Positions 43,541-53,503 are shown, numbered from the stretch's first letter. The stretch: 64,000 nt of DNA from JAWKOK01 sp963698255 (GCA_963698255.1 CAVOQD010000023.1:1-64000); one strand, 5' to 3'. Made by a program: numbers and translations. The notes: a model not told the origin generated them from the letters alone.

Positions 43541-44542
43541 ATGGCGTTCAATCTACGCAACCGCAGTTTCGTCAAGGAACTGGACTTCACGACCGAAGAA
43601 CTCAAGTTCCTCCTCAAGCTGTCCGCCGACCTGAAGGCGGCCAAATATGGCGGGTTCGAGCAGCAGCGGCTCAAGGGCAAGAACATCGCCCTGATCTTCG
43701 AGAAAACCTCAACGCGGACGCGCTGCGCGTTCGAGGTGGCGGCCTACGACCAGGGCGCCCACGTCACCTATCTTGGCCCCTCCGGTACGCAGATCGGTCA
43801 CAAGGAATCCATGAAGGACACGGCCCGTGTGCTGGGCCGCATGTACGACGGGATCGAGTATCGAGGCTTCGGCCAGGAACTGGTCGAGATTCTGGCTGAA
43901 AATGCCGGCGTGCCGGTCTGGAATGGCCTGACAGACCAGTTCCATCCCACCCAGATGATCTGCGACATCCTGACGATGATCGAGCACAGCCCCAAGCAAC
44001 TCAACGAGATCGCCTACTGCTATCTGGGTGATGCCCGCAACAACATGGGCAACTCGCTCATGGTCACCGGCTGCAAGCTGGGCATGGATGTGCGCCTCTG
44101 TGCGCCCAAGGTACTGTGGCCTGAAGAGAGCCTGGTCGCCACCTGCCGGGCCATCGCCGCCGAAACGGGTGCGCGCCTGATGCTGACCGAAAGCGTCGAC
44201 GAGGGTGTCAAGGGCGTAGACTACCTCTACACCGATGTGTGGGTCTCCATGGGGGAAGCCAAGGAAGTGTGGGACGAGCGCATCAAGCTGCTCAAGCCCT
44301 ATCAGGTTAACATGGATGCGGTCAAAATGACCGGCAACGCGAATGTGAAGTTCATGCACTGTCTGCCGGCCTTCCACAATCGCGAGACAAAGGTTGGCGA
44401 GGAGATGTTCCAGCATACAGGCTTGGATGGCCTGGAAGTCACCGACGAGGTGTTCGAGTCCGAGCTGTCGATCGTCTTCGACCAGGCCGAGAACCGCATG
44501 CATACCATCAAGGCGATCATGGTGGCGACGCTGGGGGGCTGA
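43541..44542 (+). CDS. arcB: Ornithine carbamoyltransferase (copy 2)
   Basis: Intact 333-aa ornithine carbamoyltransferase. Motifs: KTSTRTRCAFE, FHPTQ, and FMHCLPAFHN, with AAETGARLMLTESVDEGVKG; it shares most residues with the copy at 14003-15008 and starts with the same MAFNLRNRSFVK. Here no arcA or arcC lies nearby; instead the stop is followed at once (26 bp) by a truncated-leader PPK2 and an ATPase. That suits either an argF-like biosynthetic role or a rearranged catabolic copy. AAAGGAGAACCGT precedes ATG 43541. Confidence 0.92.
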   Translation: MAFNLRNRSFVKELDFTTEELKFLLKLSADLKAAKYGGFEQQRLKGKNIALIFEKTSTRTRCAFEVAAYDQGAHVTYLGPSGTQIGHKESMKDTARVLGRMYDGIEYRGFGQELVEILAENAGVPVWNGLTDQFHPTQMICDILTMIEHSPKQLNEIAYCYLGDARNNMGNSLMVTGCKLGMDVRLCAPKVLWPEESLVATCRAIAAETGARLMLTESVDEGVKGVDYLYTDVWVSMGEAKEVWDERIKLLKPYQVNMDAVKMTGNANVKFMHCLPAFHNRETKVGEEMFQHTGLDGLEVTDEVFESELSIVFDQAENRMHTIKAIMVATLGG

Positions 44543-44567
44543 ATCCGCAGCCGAACCAAAGCCCAAA

Positions 44568-45335
44568 ATGAAAGAGAAAGCGTTCGAAAAGGCATTGAAG
44601 CCGCTTCAGGTTGAGCTGGTCAAGATGCAAGAGTGGGTCAAGGCCAGCGGGGCCAAGGTCTGCGTGGTCTTCGAAGGACGGGACACGGCAGGGAAGGGCG
44701 GCGTCATCAAACGCATCACCGAACGAACCAGCCCGCGCGTCTTCCGGGTCGTGGCCTTGCCTGCGCCGACGGATAGAGAGAAATCGCAGATGTACTTTCA
44801 GCGCTATATGCCCCATCTGCCCGCGGCCGGTGAGGTCGTGATCTTTGATCGCAGTTGGTACAATCGGGCCGGCGTGGAGCGAGTGATGGGGTTTGCCACC
44901 GAAGAACAGGTCGAATACTTCCTCAAGTATGCGCCGGCCGTAGAGATGTCGATCAAGCACTCCGGAATCATCCTGATCAAGTATTGGTTGGAAGTGAGCA
45001 TGGAAAACCAGGACATGCGCTTGCGGGCACGCGACGAAGACGGGCGCAAGATCTGGAAACTCAGCCCCATGGATATGAAGAGCTACAGCCATTGGTACGA
45101 CTATTCTCGGGCGCGTGACGCCATGTTCGCGGCCACGGATACACCGGAAAATCCCTGGCATGTGGTCGATTCCAACGACAAACGTCGCGCGCGCCTGAAC
45201 TGCATCACGCATCTGCTCAGTCAGATACCCTATGAAGAAGTGCCGCGCGAGCCGGTCGAGTTCCCGAAACGTGGGTCCAGAGGCGACTACGTTGAACCTG
45301 ATTATCCGTACAAGATGGTCCCGACGATCTACTGA
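44568..45335 (+). CDS. ppk2: Polyphosphate kinase 2 (copy 2, shortened N terminus)
   Basis: A 255-aa PPK2 nearly identical to the 26-kb copy from PLQVELVKMQEWVKASGAKV onward, including Walker A FEGRDTAGKGG and Walker B FDRSWYNRAGVE. The lysine-rich leader is missing: similarity to copy 1 extends a few codons upstream of ATG 44568 (AAEPKP) and then stops just behind the arcB stop at 44542. No Shine-Dalgarno is evident before 44568, so translation may depend on termination of arcB. This looks like the breakpoint of a segmental duplication. Catalytic residues remain, so the product should be active if made. Confidence 0.85.
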   Translation: MKEKAFEKALKPLQVELVKMQEWVKASGAKVCVVFEGRDTAGKGGVIKRITERTSPRVFRVVALPAPTDREKSQMYFQRYMPHLPAAGEVVIFDRSWYNRAGVERVMGFATEEQVEYFLKYAPAVEMSIKHSGIILIKYWLEVSMENQDMRLRARDEDGRKIWKLSPMDMKSYSHWYDYSRARDAMFAATDTPENPWHVVDSNDKRRARLNCITHLLSQIPYEEVPREPVEFPKRGSRGDYVEPDYPYKMVPTIY

Positions 45336-45355
45336 GCGCTGAGGAGGAAATGAAC

Positions 45356-48102
45356 ATGGTAGAACCATCTGACAGCCAGGCAAAATGGTATGCAATGACG
45401 TCGGAGGACGTGGCAGCACAACTGAACGTCGATCCGGCCAAGGGGTTAAGCGCAAGCGAGGCGCAGCAGCGCTTACAGCAGTACGGCCCCAATGTGCTGG
45501 CCGCCAAGAAGAAGGAATCAGGCTTGCATGCGTTTCTGCGCCAGTACCAGGAATTCATGCAGTGGATCTTGCTGGGCGCCGCGATCCTCAGCCTGGTGGT
45601 CACGCGTGAGTTGGGCACGACCCTGGCGTTGGTCGGTCTGACGATCTTCAACGCGGTCCTGGGTCTGCGCGGCGAATCCAAGGCTGAGGCCAGCTTGGAA
45701 GCGCTCGAGAAGATGATGAAGAACATCGCGCGGTGCGCCGCGACGGCGAGGCCATCGAGATCGAGGCCGAAGGGCTGGTGCCGGGCGACATCGTGCTCAT
45801 GGAGGCGGGCAACCGCGTGCCGGCCGATGGGCGTCTCTTCGTCACCGCCACCCTGGAGGTCGAGGAAGCGGCCCTGACCGGCGAGAGCGTGGCTTCTCCC
45901 AAGGACACTGACGTCATCGACAAACCGGAAGTCCCCTTGGGTGATCGCCACAATATGGTCTACATGAATACCTCGGTGACACGCGGGCGCTGCGAGATGA
46001 TCGTCACCACGACCGGCATGGGCACCGAGATGGGCAGCATCGCCGACCTGCTCAACAAGACCGAGTCCGACAAGACGCCGCTCCAGAAACAGCTCGATAA
46101 GCTGACCTTCATCATCGCAGGCATGGCCGGCCTGGCCTTTATCCTGATGGTGATCATGGGGCTGCGCAACGGCGACGCCTTACAGACCATCTTCATCGCC
46201 GGCATTGCCCTAGCGATCTCGGCCATCCCCACCGGCCTGCCGGCGGTCGTGACCACTATGTATTCCATGGGCACGCGTGCCTTGGCGGCGCAGGGCGCCA
46301 TCGTCAAACGACTACCCTCGGTGGAGACGTTGGGCTCGGTCTCGGCCATCTGCTCCGACAAGACCGGCACACTGACCCTCAACAAGATGACGTCGGTTGA
46401 GTTTACCATCCCTGGCCACAACCATTACACGGTAACGGGCTAGGGGTACAGCACGGAGGGCAAACTGCTGAATGACGGCGGCGCCCAGATCGATCTGACG
46501 CCGGTGCTGATGCCCATGGCGCTGTGCGCCGACGCCACCCTGGACGGCGAGGATCTGATCGGCGATCCGACCGAGGGCGCGTTGATCGTGCTGGCGGCCA
46601 AGGGCGGCATCGACCTGGAAGGCGCGCGCAAGAAGTACCCGCGCGTGGCCGAACTGCCGTTCGACGCCGACTACAAGTTCATGGCCACCTTCCACAACAT
46701 GACTGACGAGCAGGGCAAACCGGTGGTGCGCGCTTTTGTCAAGGGGGCGCCGGACGTACTCATTGCCCGCGGCGGCTCCTACTGGATGCCGGACGGCGAG
46801 GTCGTGCCCATCACCGACGAGAACCGCCAACTGGCGCTGGACGAAAACGATCGCATCGCCCAGGAGGGCGAGCGGGTGATGGTGGTCGCACGGCGCGACT
46901 TTGATCCCCAGACCTTCGATCCCAAGGCGAATCTGCTCGACTTGGCAACGGATCTAACCCTCATGGCCATGGTCGGCATCGTTGATCCGCCACGCAGTGA
47001 GGCCAAGGACGCCATTGCCAAGTGCCACAGCGCCGGCATCCAGGTGCGCATGATCACCGGCGACCACGCTGTGACTGCGGCAGCCATCGGGCGAAAACTG
47101 GGCATCGAGGGTATCGCCCTGACCGGCGCTGAGTTCGCGGCCAAGAGCGATGACGAGCTGATGAAAGAGTTGCCCGACATCGCAGTGGTCGCGCGCGTGA
47201 CGCCGCAAGACAAGATCCGTATGGTGGATCTACTGCAGCGTCAGCAGAACATTGTCGCCATGACCGGCGACGGCGTCAACGATGCACCGGCGCTCAAGAA
47301 GGCCGACATCGGCGTGGCCATGGGCATCACCGGCACCGAGGTCTCCAAGGGCGCGGCGGTCATGATTTTGACCGACGACAACTTCGCGACCATCGTTAAG
47401 GCAGTGGAGTTCGGGCGGGCCATCTACAACAACCTGTTCAACTATATCCGCTTCCAGATGACGGCGCTGGTGGCATTCATCGGCGCGTACCTGGGCGCAG
47501 CGTTCTTCGTCATCCTCGGCGGCGTGCCGTTTACGCCCGCCGTCGTCCTGTGGATCAACTTTCTGGTCCAGGTGCCTGTGGCGATTGCGCTGGGCTTTGA
47601 TAAGCCTGATCCACGCTTGATGCAGCACAAGCCGCGGCCGCTGACCCAACCGGTGCTCTCGCGCAGTCAATGGGCGCGCATCATCTTCCTCGGACTGGTC
47701 ATGACGGTCGGTACGCTGATCCTCGAGGCGGGCTTTTCGACTGGCGCTGATGGGGCCGACACGGTGGCCAAGTCCATGGGGTTCGTCGTCTTTTCGCTCT
47801 TCAACATCATCATCGCCCTTGCTGCCCGCAGTGAAACCGCCAGCGCGTTCAACCGGGACATCTTCCATGACCGCAACCAGTTGATGCTCTACGGTCTGGC
47901 TCTGCTGTTCATCATCGTACCGGTGGAACTGGGTTTCCCGCGCTTCCTGGAGCTGGCCCCGTTGAACGGCGATCAATGGCTGATCTGCATCGCCTTTGCT
48001 ATTGCTCTGCTGCTTATCGACGAGGTGATCAAGTTCTTCCTGCGTCGCCATCGCAGCCGGCCTGAGGCAACGCCTGTTGCTGCCGCTACGGCCAGGGCAT
48101 AG
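45356..48102 (+). pseudogene. P2-type cation ATPase (copy 2), disrupted
   Basis: Diverged copy of the ATPase at 27124-29867, about 915 codons. It has EEAALTGESVAS, CSDKTGTLTLNKMT, MTGDGVNDAPALKK and SAIPTGLPAVVT. Two defects: a missing G near 45736 (frame change in the opposite sense from nearly all others in the window) and an in-frame TAG at 46441-46443 where copy 1 has GAG (VTG-E-GYSTEGK). The C-terminal helices differ from copy 1 (LEAGFSTGADGADTVAKSMGF replaces the QATDVATA segment in part). GAGGAGG precedes ATG 45356. If the defects are real the gene is inactive; if read errors, it is a second pump. M6 has NFLVQVPVAIALGFD, also without Asp. Confidence 0.8.
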
Positions 48103-48324
48103 GCGAAACAGAATGTCTTGTCCATCTGACTGACTGTGTGTCGGCCTCAGATCAAGATCTGTTTACGATCTGGGGCCGGCCATTTACTGTCGGAGGGTTT
48201 GGATGGTCTCTCTATCTAGGGTATGCTTTGAGCCAGTGTCCAAGCTTGTCGAAAGATACCTTCTGCGCAACACCGTCAGCGAGCAGCTCAACCCCAAGAA
48301 CCATCCTTGTAGGGAGTGTACCCA

Positions 48325-49926
48325 ATGAAAAAGTGGAGCGTATTGGCGCTTGTGAGCGGGGCCATGTTCATCATCGTGATCGACACCACGATGATGAACG
48401 TCTCGATATCGGCATTGGTGGCGGACCTGAACACCACCGTCAGCGGCATTCAGGCCGCTATCTCCATTTACGCCCTGGTGATGGCCGCGTTCATGCTGAT
48501 CGGCGGGAAGCTGGCCGACATCATCGGCAAAAAGCGCGTCTTTGTCATCGGCCTTGTCATCTATGGCGTGGGCACGACTACGGCCTCTTTCAGTCAAGGC
48601 CTGGGCATGCTGATCATCGGTTGGTCATTCCTGGAAGGGATTGGCGGAGCCATGATGATACCCAACATCCAGACGCTGCTGCGCGACAAGTATGACGGCC
48701 AGGATCGGGCCAAGGGCTACAGTGTGATTGGCGCTGTAGGCGCAATCGGCGCCGCACTGGGCCCGATTATTGGCGGTTTTCTCACCACCTATGCCAGTTG
48801 GCGCTGGGCTTTTCGGCTGGAACTGTTGGTTGTGATTCTGGTGCTTGTCTTCCGAAACCAACTCGCCGCTGATCAACTCGCCGACGACCGTCCCAAGTTC
48901 GACTATCGGGGCGGGCTGCTCTCGATTGTTGGCTGGTCATCCATTGTGCTGGGTGTCTTGATGGGCCAGAGCTATGGTTTCTGGTATGCCAAGCAGCCCT
49001 TGGTGATTGGCAATCTGGAACTGGCCCCCTTTGGTCTCTCTGTCGTGCCGTTTATTGTGGGCTTTGGCGTCCTTGTCATCATGTTGTTGCTCCATTGGGA
49101 GCGCAACCTGGAGGAGAAGGGCAAAGACGGCCTGTTCAAACCTTCGCTACTGAAGATCGAAGGGCTGACGCCCGGTTTCATGGTGCGCTTCACGGAAATG
49201 GCCATTTTCGCCGGCTTTCTGTTTACCTATCCACTGCTGCTGCAACTCTCGTTTGAATATACGGCCATAGAGACCGGGCTGGCCCTGATGCCCTTTTCCC
49301 TCGCCGTGTTGATTGCGGCCATGGTCGGGGCCAGGCTATCGGCCAAAATGAGCGCCAAACGAACGATCCAGATTGGTTTCTTGATCTCTATTGCCGGCCT
49401 GTTGGCGTTTGTCTACACGATTCAACCCAACATCACAGCCGCCCAGTTGAGCAGCGGCGCGTTGTTTGGCATTGGGCTGGGGCTGATCCTCCCCACGACA
49501 TTAAATCTGAACTTGTCCATGGTGTCGGCCAAAGATACGCCGGAGACTGCCGGTCTGAACGGCACCTTTGAGCAATTGGGCAACTCGATCGGCGTGGCGT
49601 TGGTGGGGGCGATGATGTTGCTTGCACTGAGCGCCGGGCTGACACAGCGCCTGGAGACCAATACTGCTCTGCCGCCGGCGGAGCAGCAGCAACTGGTCTT
49701 CGCTGTGGACGAAGGCGTGGAGTTGATGTCCGACACTCAGTTGACGGCCGAACTTGAGGCCGCCGGCGCTGACGCGGCAACAACGGAAGAAGTGGTCAGC
49801 ATGTACCAGGTTTCTCGGGTTGAAGCGTTTCGCGCCAGCGTAGCGTTTATGATCTTCGTGGCGCTTGTTGGTCTGATCTTGACCATAGGACTCTCCAATC
49901 GCATGTTGGTCGAGACCGATTCATAA
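48325..49926 (+). CDS. DHA2-family (EmrB/QacA-like) MFS transporter
   Basis: Drug:H+ antiporter of the 14-TM type, 533 aa. N-terminal MFIIVIDTTMMNVSISALVADL matches motif D1, GGKLADIIGKKRVFVIG is motif A of the loop between helices 2 and 3, and IIGGFLTTYASWRWAFRLEL matches motif C/G region of the DHA2 class. A hydrophilic C-terminal loop (LPPAEQQQLVFAVDEGVELM to EVVSMYQVSRVEAF) precedes the last helix. Exports drugs or toxic compounds; substrate unknown. ATG 48325 follows AGGGAG by eight bases. The 222-bp gap upstream shows no supportable feature. Confidence 0.87.
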   Translation: MKKWSVLALVSGAMFIIVIDTTMMNVSISALVADLNTTVSGIQAAISIYALVMAAFMLIGGKLADIIGKKRVFVIGLVIYGVGTTTASFSQGLGMLIIGWSFLEGIGGAMMIPNIQTLLRDKYDGQDRAKGYSVIGAVGAIGAALGPIIGGFLTTYASWRWAFRLELLVVILVLVFRNQLAADQLADDRPKFDYRGGLLSIVGWSSIVLGVLMGQSYGFWYAKQPLVIGNLELAPFGLSVVPFIVGFGVLVIMLLLHWERNLEEKGKDGLFKPSLLKIEGLTPGFMVRFTEMAIFAGFLFTYPLLLQLSFEYTAIETGLALMPFSLAVLIAAMVGARLSAKMSAKRTIQIGFLISIAGLLAFVYTIQPNITAAQLSSGALFGIGLGLILPTTLNLNLSMVSAKDTPETAGLNGTFEQLGNSIGVALVGAMMLLALSAGLTQRLETNTALPPAEQQQLVFAVDEGVELMSDTQLTAELEAAGADAATTEEVVSMYQVSRVEAFRASVAFMIFVALVGLILTIGLSNRMLVETDS

Positions 49927-50026
49927 CGTCTGTGACCGCGGCTGTGGGCGATCTCATTGCCGGCCTCTCGGCCTGGGCATTGGTGGCGCCGACTTCGCTC
50001 CAAAGTATGAATGGAATGCAAACAAG

Positions 50027-50043
50027 CGGCAATATATTTGCCG
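50027..50043. promoter_or_regulatory. Candidate operator palindrome
   Basis: CGGCAA-TATAT-TTGCCG, a 6-bp-arm palindrome 22 bp before the CLC start at 50066. It could bind a dimeric regulator; it may be chance. Confidence 0.3.
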
Positions 50044-50065
50044 GGCCTACTGAAAAGGACAAATA

Positions 50066-51367
50066 ATGACTGAAAATCGCACTGATACGACACCCGTTAC
50101 CGAGGCGGATGAAGCCGATCTGTCCGAGTCGATGCCCCGTCTCGGACACGTGCTCCTGATTGCCGTGATCGTAGGCGTTTTCGCAGTCTTGTGGTTGCTC
50201 ACCTACGAAGCGCTCAATGACCTGATCTGGGAAAACGACTTTGTCGCCAACAACCGCTGGACCATCCCGGTTGGGATCATGTTCTTCTCGCTGTTGGTGG
50301 GGTTGACCGAAAAATACCTGCACGCACCCAACGTGATTGATGGCGGGGTAGAAGAATCCCTCAAGGCCGAGGACGTCAGCAGCTACAAGACCTTTTGGGG
50401 GACCTTACTGTCGTCATTCTTCTCGCTTTTTTCCGGGGCAAGTGTCGGTCCCGAAGGATCGCTAGGGTTTCTGGCCGTCCAGATCTCGCAATGGCTGTCT
50501 GCAAAACTCAAGTTTGCCAAAGAAGGGATCCTGATGTCCAGCCTTGCGGGTATGAGCTCGGCCTACAATGGGGTGGTAGGCAATCCCATTTTTACGGCGC
50601 TCATGGCCAGTGAGGTTGGCGGCGGCAGGGGCGGTCTGAGGCTGGTCAACTATAATCTGGCAGCCGGCGTTGTCGGCTTCTTCATCTTTTCCTTGTTGGG
50701 CGTGCCGGCCTTTGCCGGCTTTCTGGATATTGGACACCCTGAAGGAATTACGCTCGCTTGGGTGATCTGGGCCATCGGCCTAGGTGTGATCGGGGCTGTA
50801 GTGGCTCTCTATGTCGGTATCGCCGTCCGTCTTCTCCGCCGATTGATGGACTTGTTTCAGGAGCGGGTCATGAGCCGGATTCTTGTGGCCGGCCTGATCA
50901 TTGCTGTGGTCTGCTATTTCATTCCGGAGCTCATGTTCTCCGGCGAATCAGCCATTCATACAATTGTTGACAGTCCGGCCGAGTACGGCGTGGCCATGCT
51001 GCTGCTGATGGCGCTGCTCAAGCCGCTGCTGCTGGCGTTGTCGCTGAAAGGCGGCTACCTGGGCGGTCCCATCTTTCCGGCGCTCTTCACGGCGGTGATG
51101 GTGGCCATGGCCATCAGTCTTGTGGCGCCTGACGTGCCGACCGCCATCCTTGTCGCCTGCATTGAAGTTGCTGTGATCACGCTGCTGCTCAAAGCGCCGC
51201 TCACCTCAATATTGCTGGTCACGGTGCTATCAGGCGCGGGGGCCAACGCAAACATGGTCGGCCTGATCACGGCGGCATCGGTCACGTCCCTGATGGTGGG
51301 CCAGGTTTTTCAGATGCTCGTCGCCAGACGCCAACCGGCGGAGTCAATCGAGTCTGTCGGCGCATAA
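50066..51367 (+). CDS. CLC-family chloride channel/transporter (second)
   Basis: Membrane protein of 433 aa, CLC family, with a charged N-terminal tail and 10 or more helices. The loop FSGASVGPEGSLGFL keeps the conserved Gly-Pro-Glu-Gly (gating Glu equivalent), and GGYLGGPIFPALF corresponds to the late selectivity loop. It resembles the gene at 6419 in layout but retains the Glu that is replaced there, so this one is more likely to be a proton-coupled exchanger. AAAAGGACAAATA precedes the ATG. It follows the MFS gene by 139 bp and precedes a convergent ROK gene. Confidence 0.85.
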   Translation: MTENRTDTTPVTEADEADLSESMPRLGHVLLIAVIVGVFAVLWLLTYEALNDLIWENDFVANNRWTIPVGIMFFSLLVGLTEKYLHAPNVIDGGVEESLKAEDVSSYKTFWGTLLSSFFSLFSGASVGPEGSLGFLAVQISQWLSAKLKFAKEGILMSSLAGMSSAYNGVVGNPIFTALMASEVGGGRGGLRLVNYNLAAGVVGFFIFSLLGVPAFAGFLDIGHPEGITLAWVIWAIGLGVIGAVVALYVGIAVRLLRRLMDLFQERVMSRILVAGLIIAVVCYFIPELMFSGESAIHTIVDSPAEYGVAMLLLMALLKPLLLALSLKGGYLGGPIFPALFTAVMVAMAISLVAPDVPTAILVACIEVAVITLLLKAPLTSILLVTVLSGAGANANMVGLITAASVTSLMVGQVFQMLVARRQPAESIESVGA

Positions 51368-51399
51368 CGACGGTGAATCCTGCCCCAGAGATTTGACCT

Positions 51400-52323
51400 T
51401 CAACCGGCTTCTCGCGCCAGCCAGGCACAGCCCAGCACAGGCCCGTCATCACCGAGCGCAGTCGGCACGATGCGCACGCGTGACCCGACAGAGGCAAAGC
51501 TGTGCCGGGGCACAGCCTGCCGCGCCGGTTCCAGCAGCAGATCGCCTGCCTTGGCCACGCTGCCGCCGATGACGTAGAGATCCACATCAACGATCATGGC
51601 CATGGTGGCCACTGCGATGCCCAGCGCTTCGCCTGCATCGGCCAGCACCCGTTTAGCAATCGGGTCGCCCTCAGCGGCCAGGGTTGCGACTTCGGCCCCG
51701 CCAACTTTCTCTTCCGGTAGTTGAACAGCGGCCGCATAGCGCCGGCCCAGCCACGGCCCGCTGATGAAGGTCTCGACACAGCCGCGGTTGCCGCACGAGC
51801 AGGCTTCACCGTGGCGGTCGAGGGTAACATGGCCGATCTCGCCGGCCGCGCCGTGGCGACCGCGATAAAGTTCGTCGTCCACGATAATGGCCGCGCCCAC
51901 GCCGGTACCGACCACGATGAAGGCCATGTCGTCGGCGTCGCTCCCGGCGCCGAAATGGAAGTCGCCCAGGGCCGCGGCGTTGGCATCGTGCTCCAGCACA
52001 ACAGGGATGTTCAAGGCCGATTCCAACAGAGAGCGCAGCGGCGTGTTGTGCAGCCCCTGAAGATTGGGCGGATCGATCAGCAGGCCCGCTGCGGGATCGA
52101 CCGGACCGGGGCTACAAATGCCCAACGCGGCAATCGACTCGCCGTCCGGCAGCGCCGCCTTGAGTTCGTCCACGGCCTGGCCGATGCGCGTCACCAACTG
52201 GGCGGCGCCGTCCTGCGGGTTGGTCGGAATGCGTCGCCGGTCTACGATGCGGTCATCCGGGCTGACCAATCCAAGCTCCACCTTGGTGCCGCCGAGATCG
52301 ACCCCCACGACCCAATTATCCAT
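51400..52323 (-). CDS. ROK-family sugar kinase (glucokinase-like)
   Basis: Cytoplasmic kinase of 307 aa. ATP-binding start VVGVDLGGTKVELGLV, sugar-binding HDANAAALGDFHFGAG, the zinc site CSCGNRGCVETFISG preceded by GEIGHVTLDRHGEA (His and three Cys), and VIGGSVAKAGDLL. ROK members phosphorylate glucose, fructose, N-acetylmannosamine or act as repressors; with no HTH, this is a kinase. Glucokinase is the likeliest role. Transcribed against the CLC gene (33-bp gap between stops) and divergent from DUF4160; intact. Confidence 0.88.
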   Translation of the reverse strand: MDNWVVGVDLGGTKVELGLVSPDDRIVDRRRIPTNPQDGAAQLVTRIGQAVDELKAALPDGESIAALGICSPGPVDPAAGLLIDPPNLQGLHNTPLRSLLESALNIPVVLEHDANAAALGDFHFGAGSDADDMAFIVVGTGVGAAIIVDDELYRGRHGAAGEIGHVTLDRHGEACSCGNRGCVETFISGPWLGRRYAAAVQLPEEKVGGAEVATLAAEGDPIAKRVLADAGEALGIAVATMAMIVDVDLYVIGGSVAKAGDLLLEPARQAVPRHSFASVGSRVRIVPTALGDDGPVLGCAWLAREAG

Positions 52324-52324
52324 G

Positions 52325-52352
52325 TTCAGGCTCCGTTTGGCTATGGTATACT
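52325..52352 (+). promoter_or_regulatory. Candidate promoter for DUF4160/DUF2442
   Basis: TATACT at 52347-52352 with TTCAGG at 52325-52330 (16-bp spacing), 43 bp before the DUF4160 start and inside the divergent gap with the ROK kinase. Confidence 0.35.
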
Positions 52353-52394
52353 TATCTCAGGCAAGCGTTCATTGAAACCCCGACGGATGAGACT

Positions 52395-52658
52395 ATGCCG
52401 GAAATTTCTCGGTTCTTTGGCATCATTATCACGATGTACTATGAGTATGGACGGCATCAACGCCCCCACTTTCATGCCCGCTACGGCGATTTCAGAGCGA
52501 GTTTTACTATCAATCGCCCCGAGCTGCTGGCCGGCTCTATGCCGAGACGACAACAGCATCTGATTCTGGCCTGGGCGGAGTTGCATCAGACTGAACTGCT
52601 GGACAACTGGCAACGTGTGACAGAAGAGCAGCCCTTGCTGTACATCGCAGGCTTGTAG
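52395..52658 (+). CDS. DUF4160 protein
   Basis: An 87-aa protein with the DUF4160 pattern: ISRFFGIIITMYYEYGRHQRPHFHARYG in parts, where the HxPHFHA histidines are conserved, and ILAWAELHQTELLDNW near the end. DUF4160 genes are regularly paired with DUF2442 genes in mobile, toxin-antitoxin-like cassettes; the activity is not established. The ATG at 52395 has only a weak upstream purine stretch. The partner starts nine bases after this stop. Confidence 0.87.
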   Translation: MPEISRFFGIIITMYYEYGRHQRPHFHARYGDFRASFTINRPELLAGSMPRRQQHLILAWAELHQTELLDNWQRVTEEQPLLYIAGL

Positions 52659-52667
52659 GAGTGCGAA

Positions 52668-52991
52668 ATGAGAAATGCTAATTCTATGAACGCTCTACTG
52701 GTGGATGTCACCGATTTTTCTATTGTTGGCAACTATACGCTTCAAATCGAGTTCAATGATCGTACCGTACGAGTGATCAATTTCAAGCCGATCTTATCAG
52801 GCCCGCTCTTTGGTCCACTGTGCAATCTTGATCTATTCAATCAGGTCAAACTAAATCGGGATATCGGCACGCTGATCTGGCCGACCGGCGCCGATATCGA
52901 TCCGAACGTACTGCACGACTGGCCCGAGCACGTTGATGCCATTGTGACTAGACGCAAACAGCGATTCGCTGAAACCGCGCCCTCAGACTGA
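52668..52991 (+). CDS. DUF2442 protein
   Basis: A 107-aa protein of the DUF2442 family: YTLQIEFNDRTVRVINFKPIL, GPLFGPLCNLDLFNQVKLNRDIGTLIWPTGADIDP, with the family's C-terminal WP.G.DIDP and a basic tail. Usual partner of DUF4160; function unknown, an antitoxin-like or DNA-binding role has been proposed in general. TAGGAGTGCGAA precedes ATG 52668; internal ATG 52686 is an alternative. The two genes are a nine-base-spaced pair, intact, on the strand opposite to both neighbours, which suits acquisition as a cassette. Confidence 0.85.
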   Translation: MRNANSMNALLVDVTDFSIVGNYTLQIEFNDRTVRVINFKPILSGPLFGPLCNLDLFNQVKLNRDIGTLIWPTGADIDPNVLHDWPEHVDAIVTRRKQRFAETAPSD

Positions 52992-53042
52992 CAGCCGTTC
53001 CAAGATTCATCCACGCACGCATATTTCCCGCTACAAACTGGT

Positions 53043-53457
53043 TTATCCATTCCCGATGAGATTCGCGCCCATACGCGCCAACACCATGTCCCCAGCCTCG
53101 GGCAGGCCGCTGACGCCGACCGCGCCGACGACCTACCCCGTCAACCACAATGGGCACGCCGCCGCCCCACGCCGTGTAGCGCAGATCGCCGAAGTTGGTC
53201 ATCGGGAAGCCATCCTGCTTGGAGGCTTGACCCAGATCGTAGGATGGAATGCCCTCGCGCGCTGCGGTGAACGCCTTGTTCATGGCGATGTATAGCGAGG
53301 GAAGCTTGCAGCCGTCGGTGCGCAGGAAGGCGAGCAGTTCGCCATGGGCATCGGCCACGGCGATGGAGGCGCCGCGCCCGTCTTTCTCCAACTCAGCCCG
53401 GATGGCGTCGATAATCTTCATGGCATCGATGTGTGAAAGATGAAGTTGTTGGTACAT
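53043..53457 (-). CDS. GlcG/HbpS-like heme-binding family protein, one frameshift
   Basis: Soluble protein of about 137 aa of the GlcG/HbpS (DUF336) family: MYQQLHLSHIDAMKIIDAI at the start, IAVADAHGELLAFLRTDGCKLPSL, AWGGGVPIVVDG. One extra base near 53135 changes frame; the continuation reads VGAVGVSGLPEAGDMVLARMGANLIGNG with a stop at 53043-53045. Members bind heme or act in glycolate or diol pathways; in the latter they accompany diol dehydratases or reactivation factors. The company of a glycyl radical enzyme suits that. GTTAGGAGATGGGCCC precedes ATG 53457. Confidence 0.8.
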
Positions 53458-53503
53458 GGGCCCATCTCCTAACTTCTTTGTCTCGCCCGTTATGCCTGAG
53501 CGT

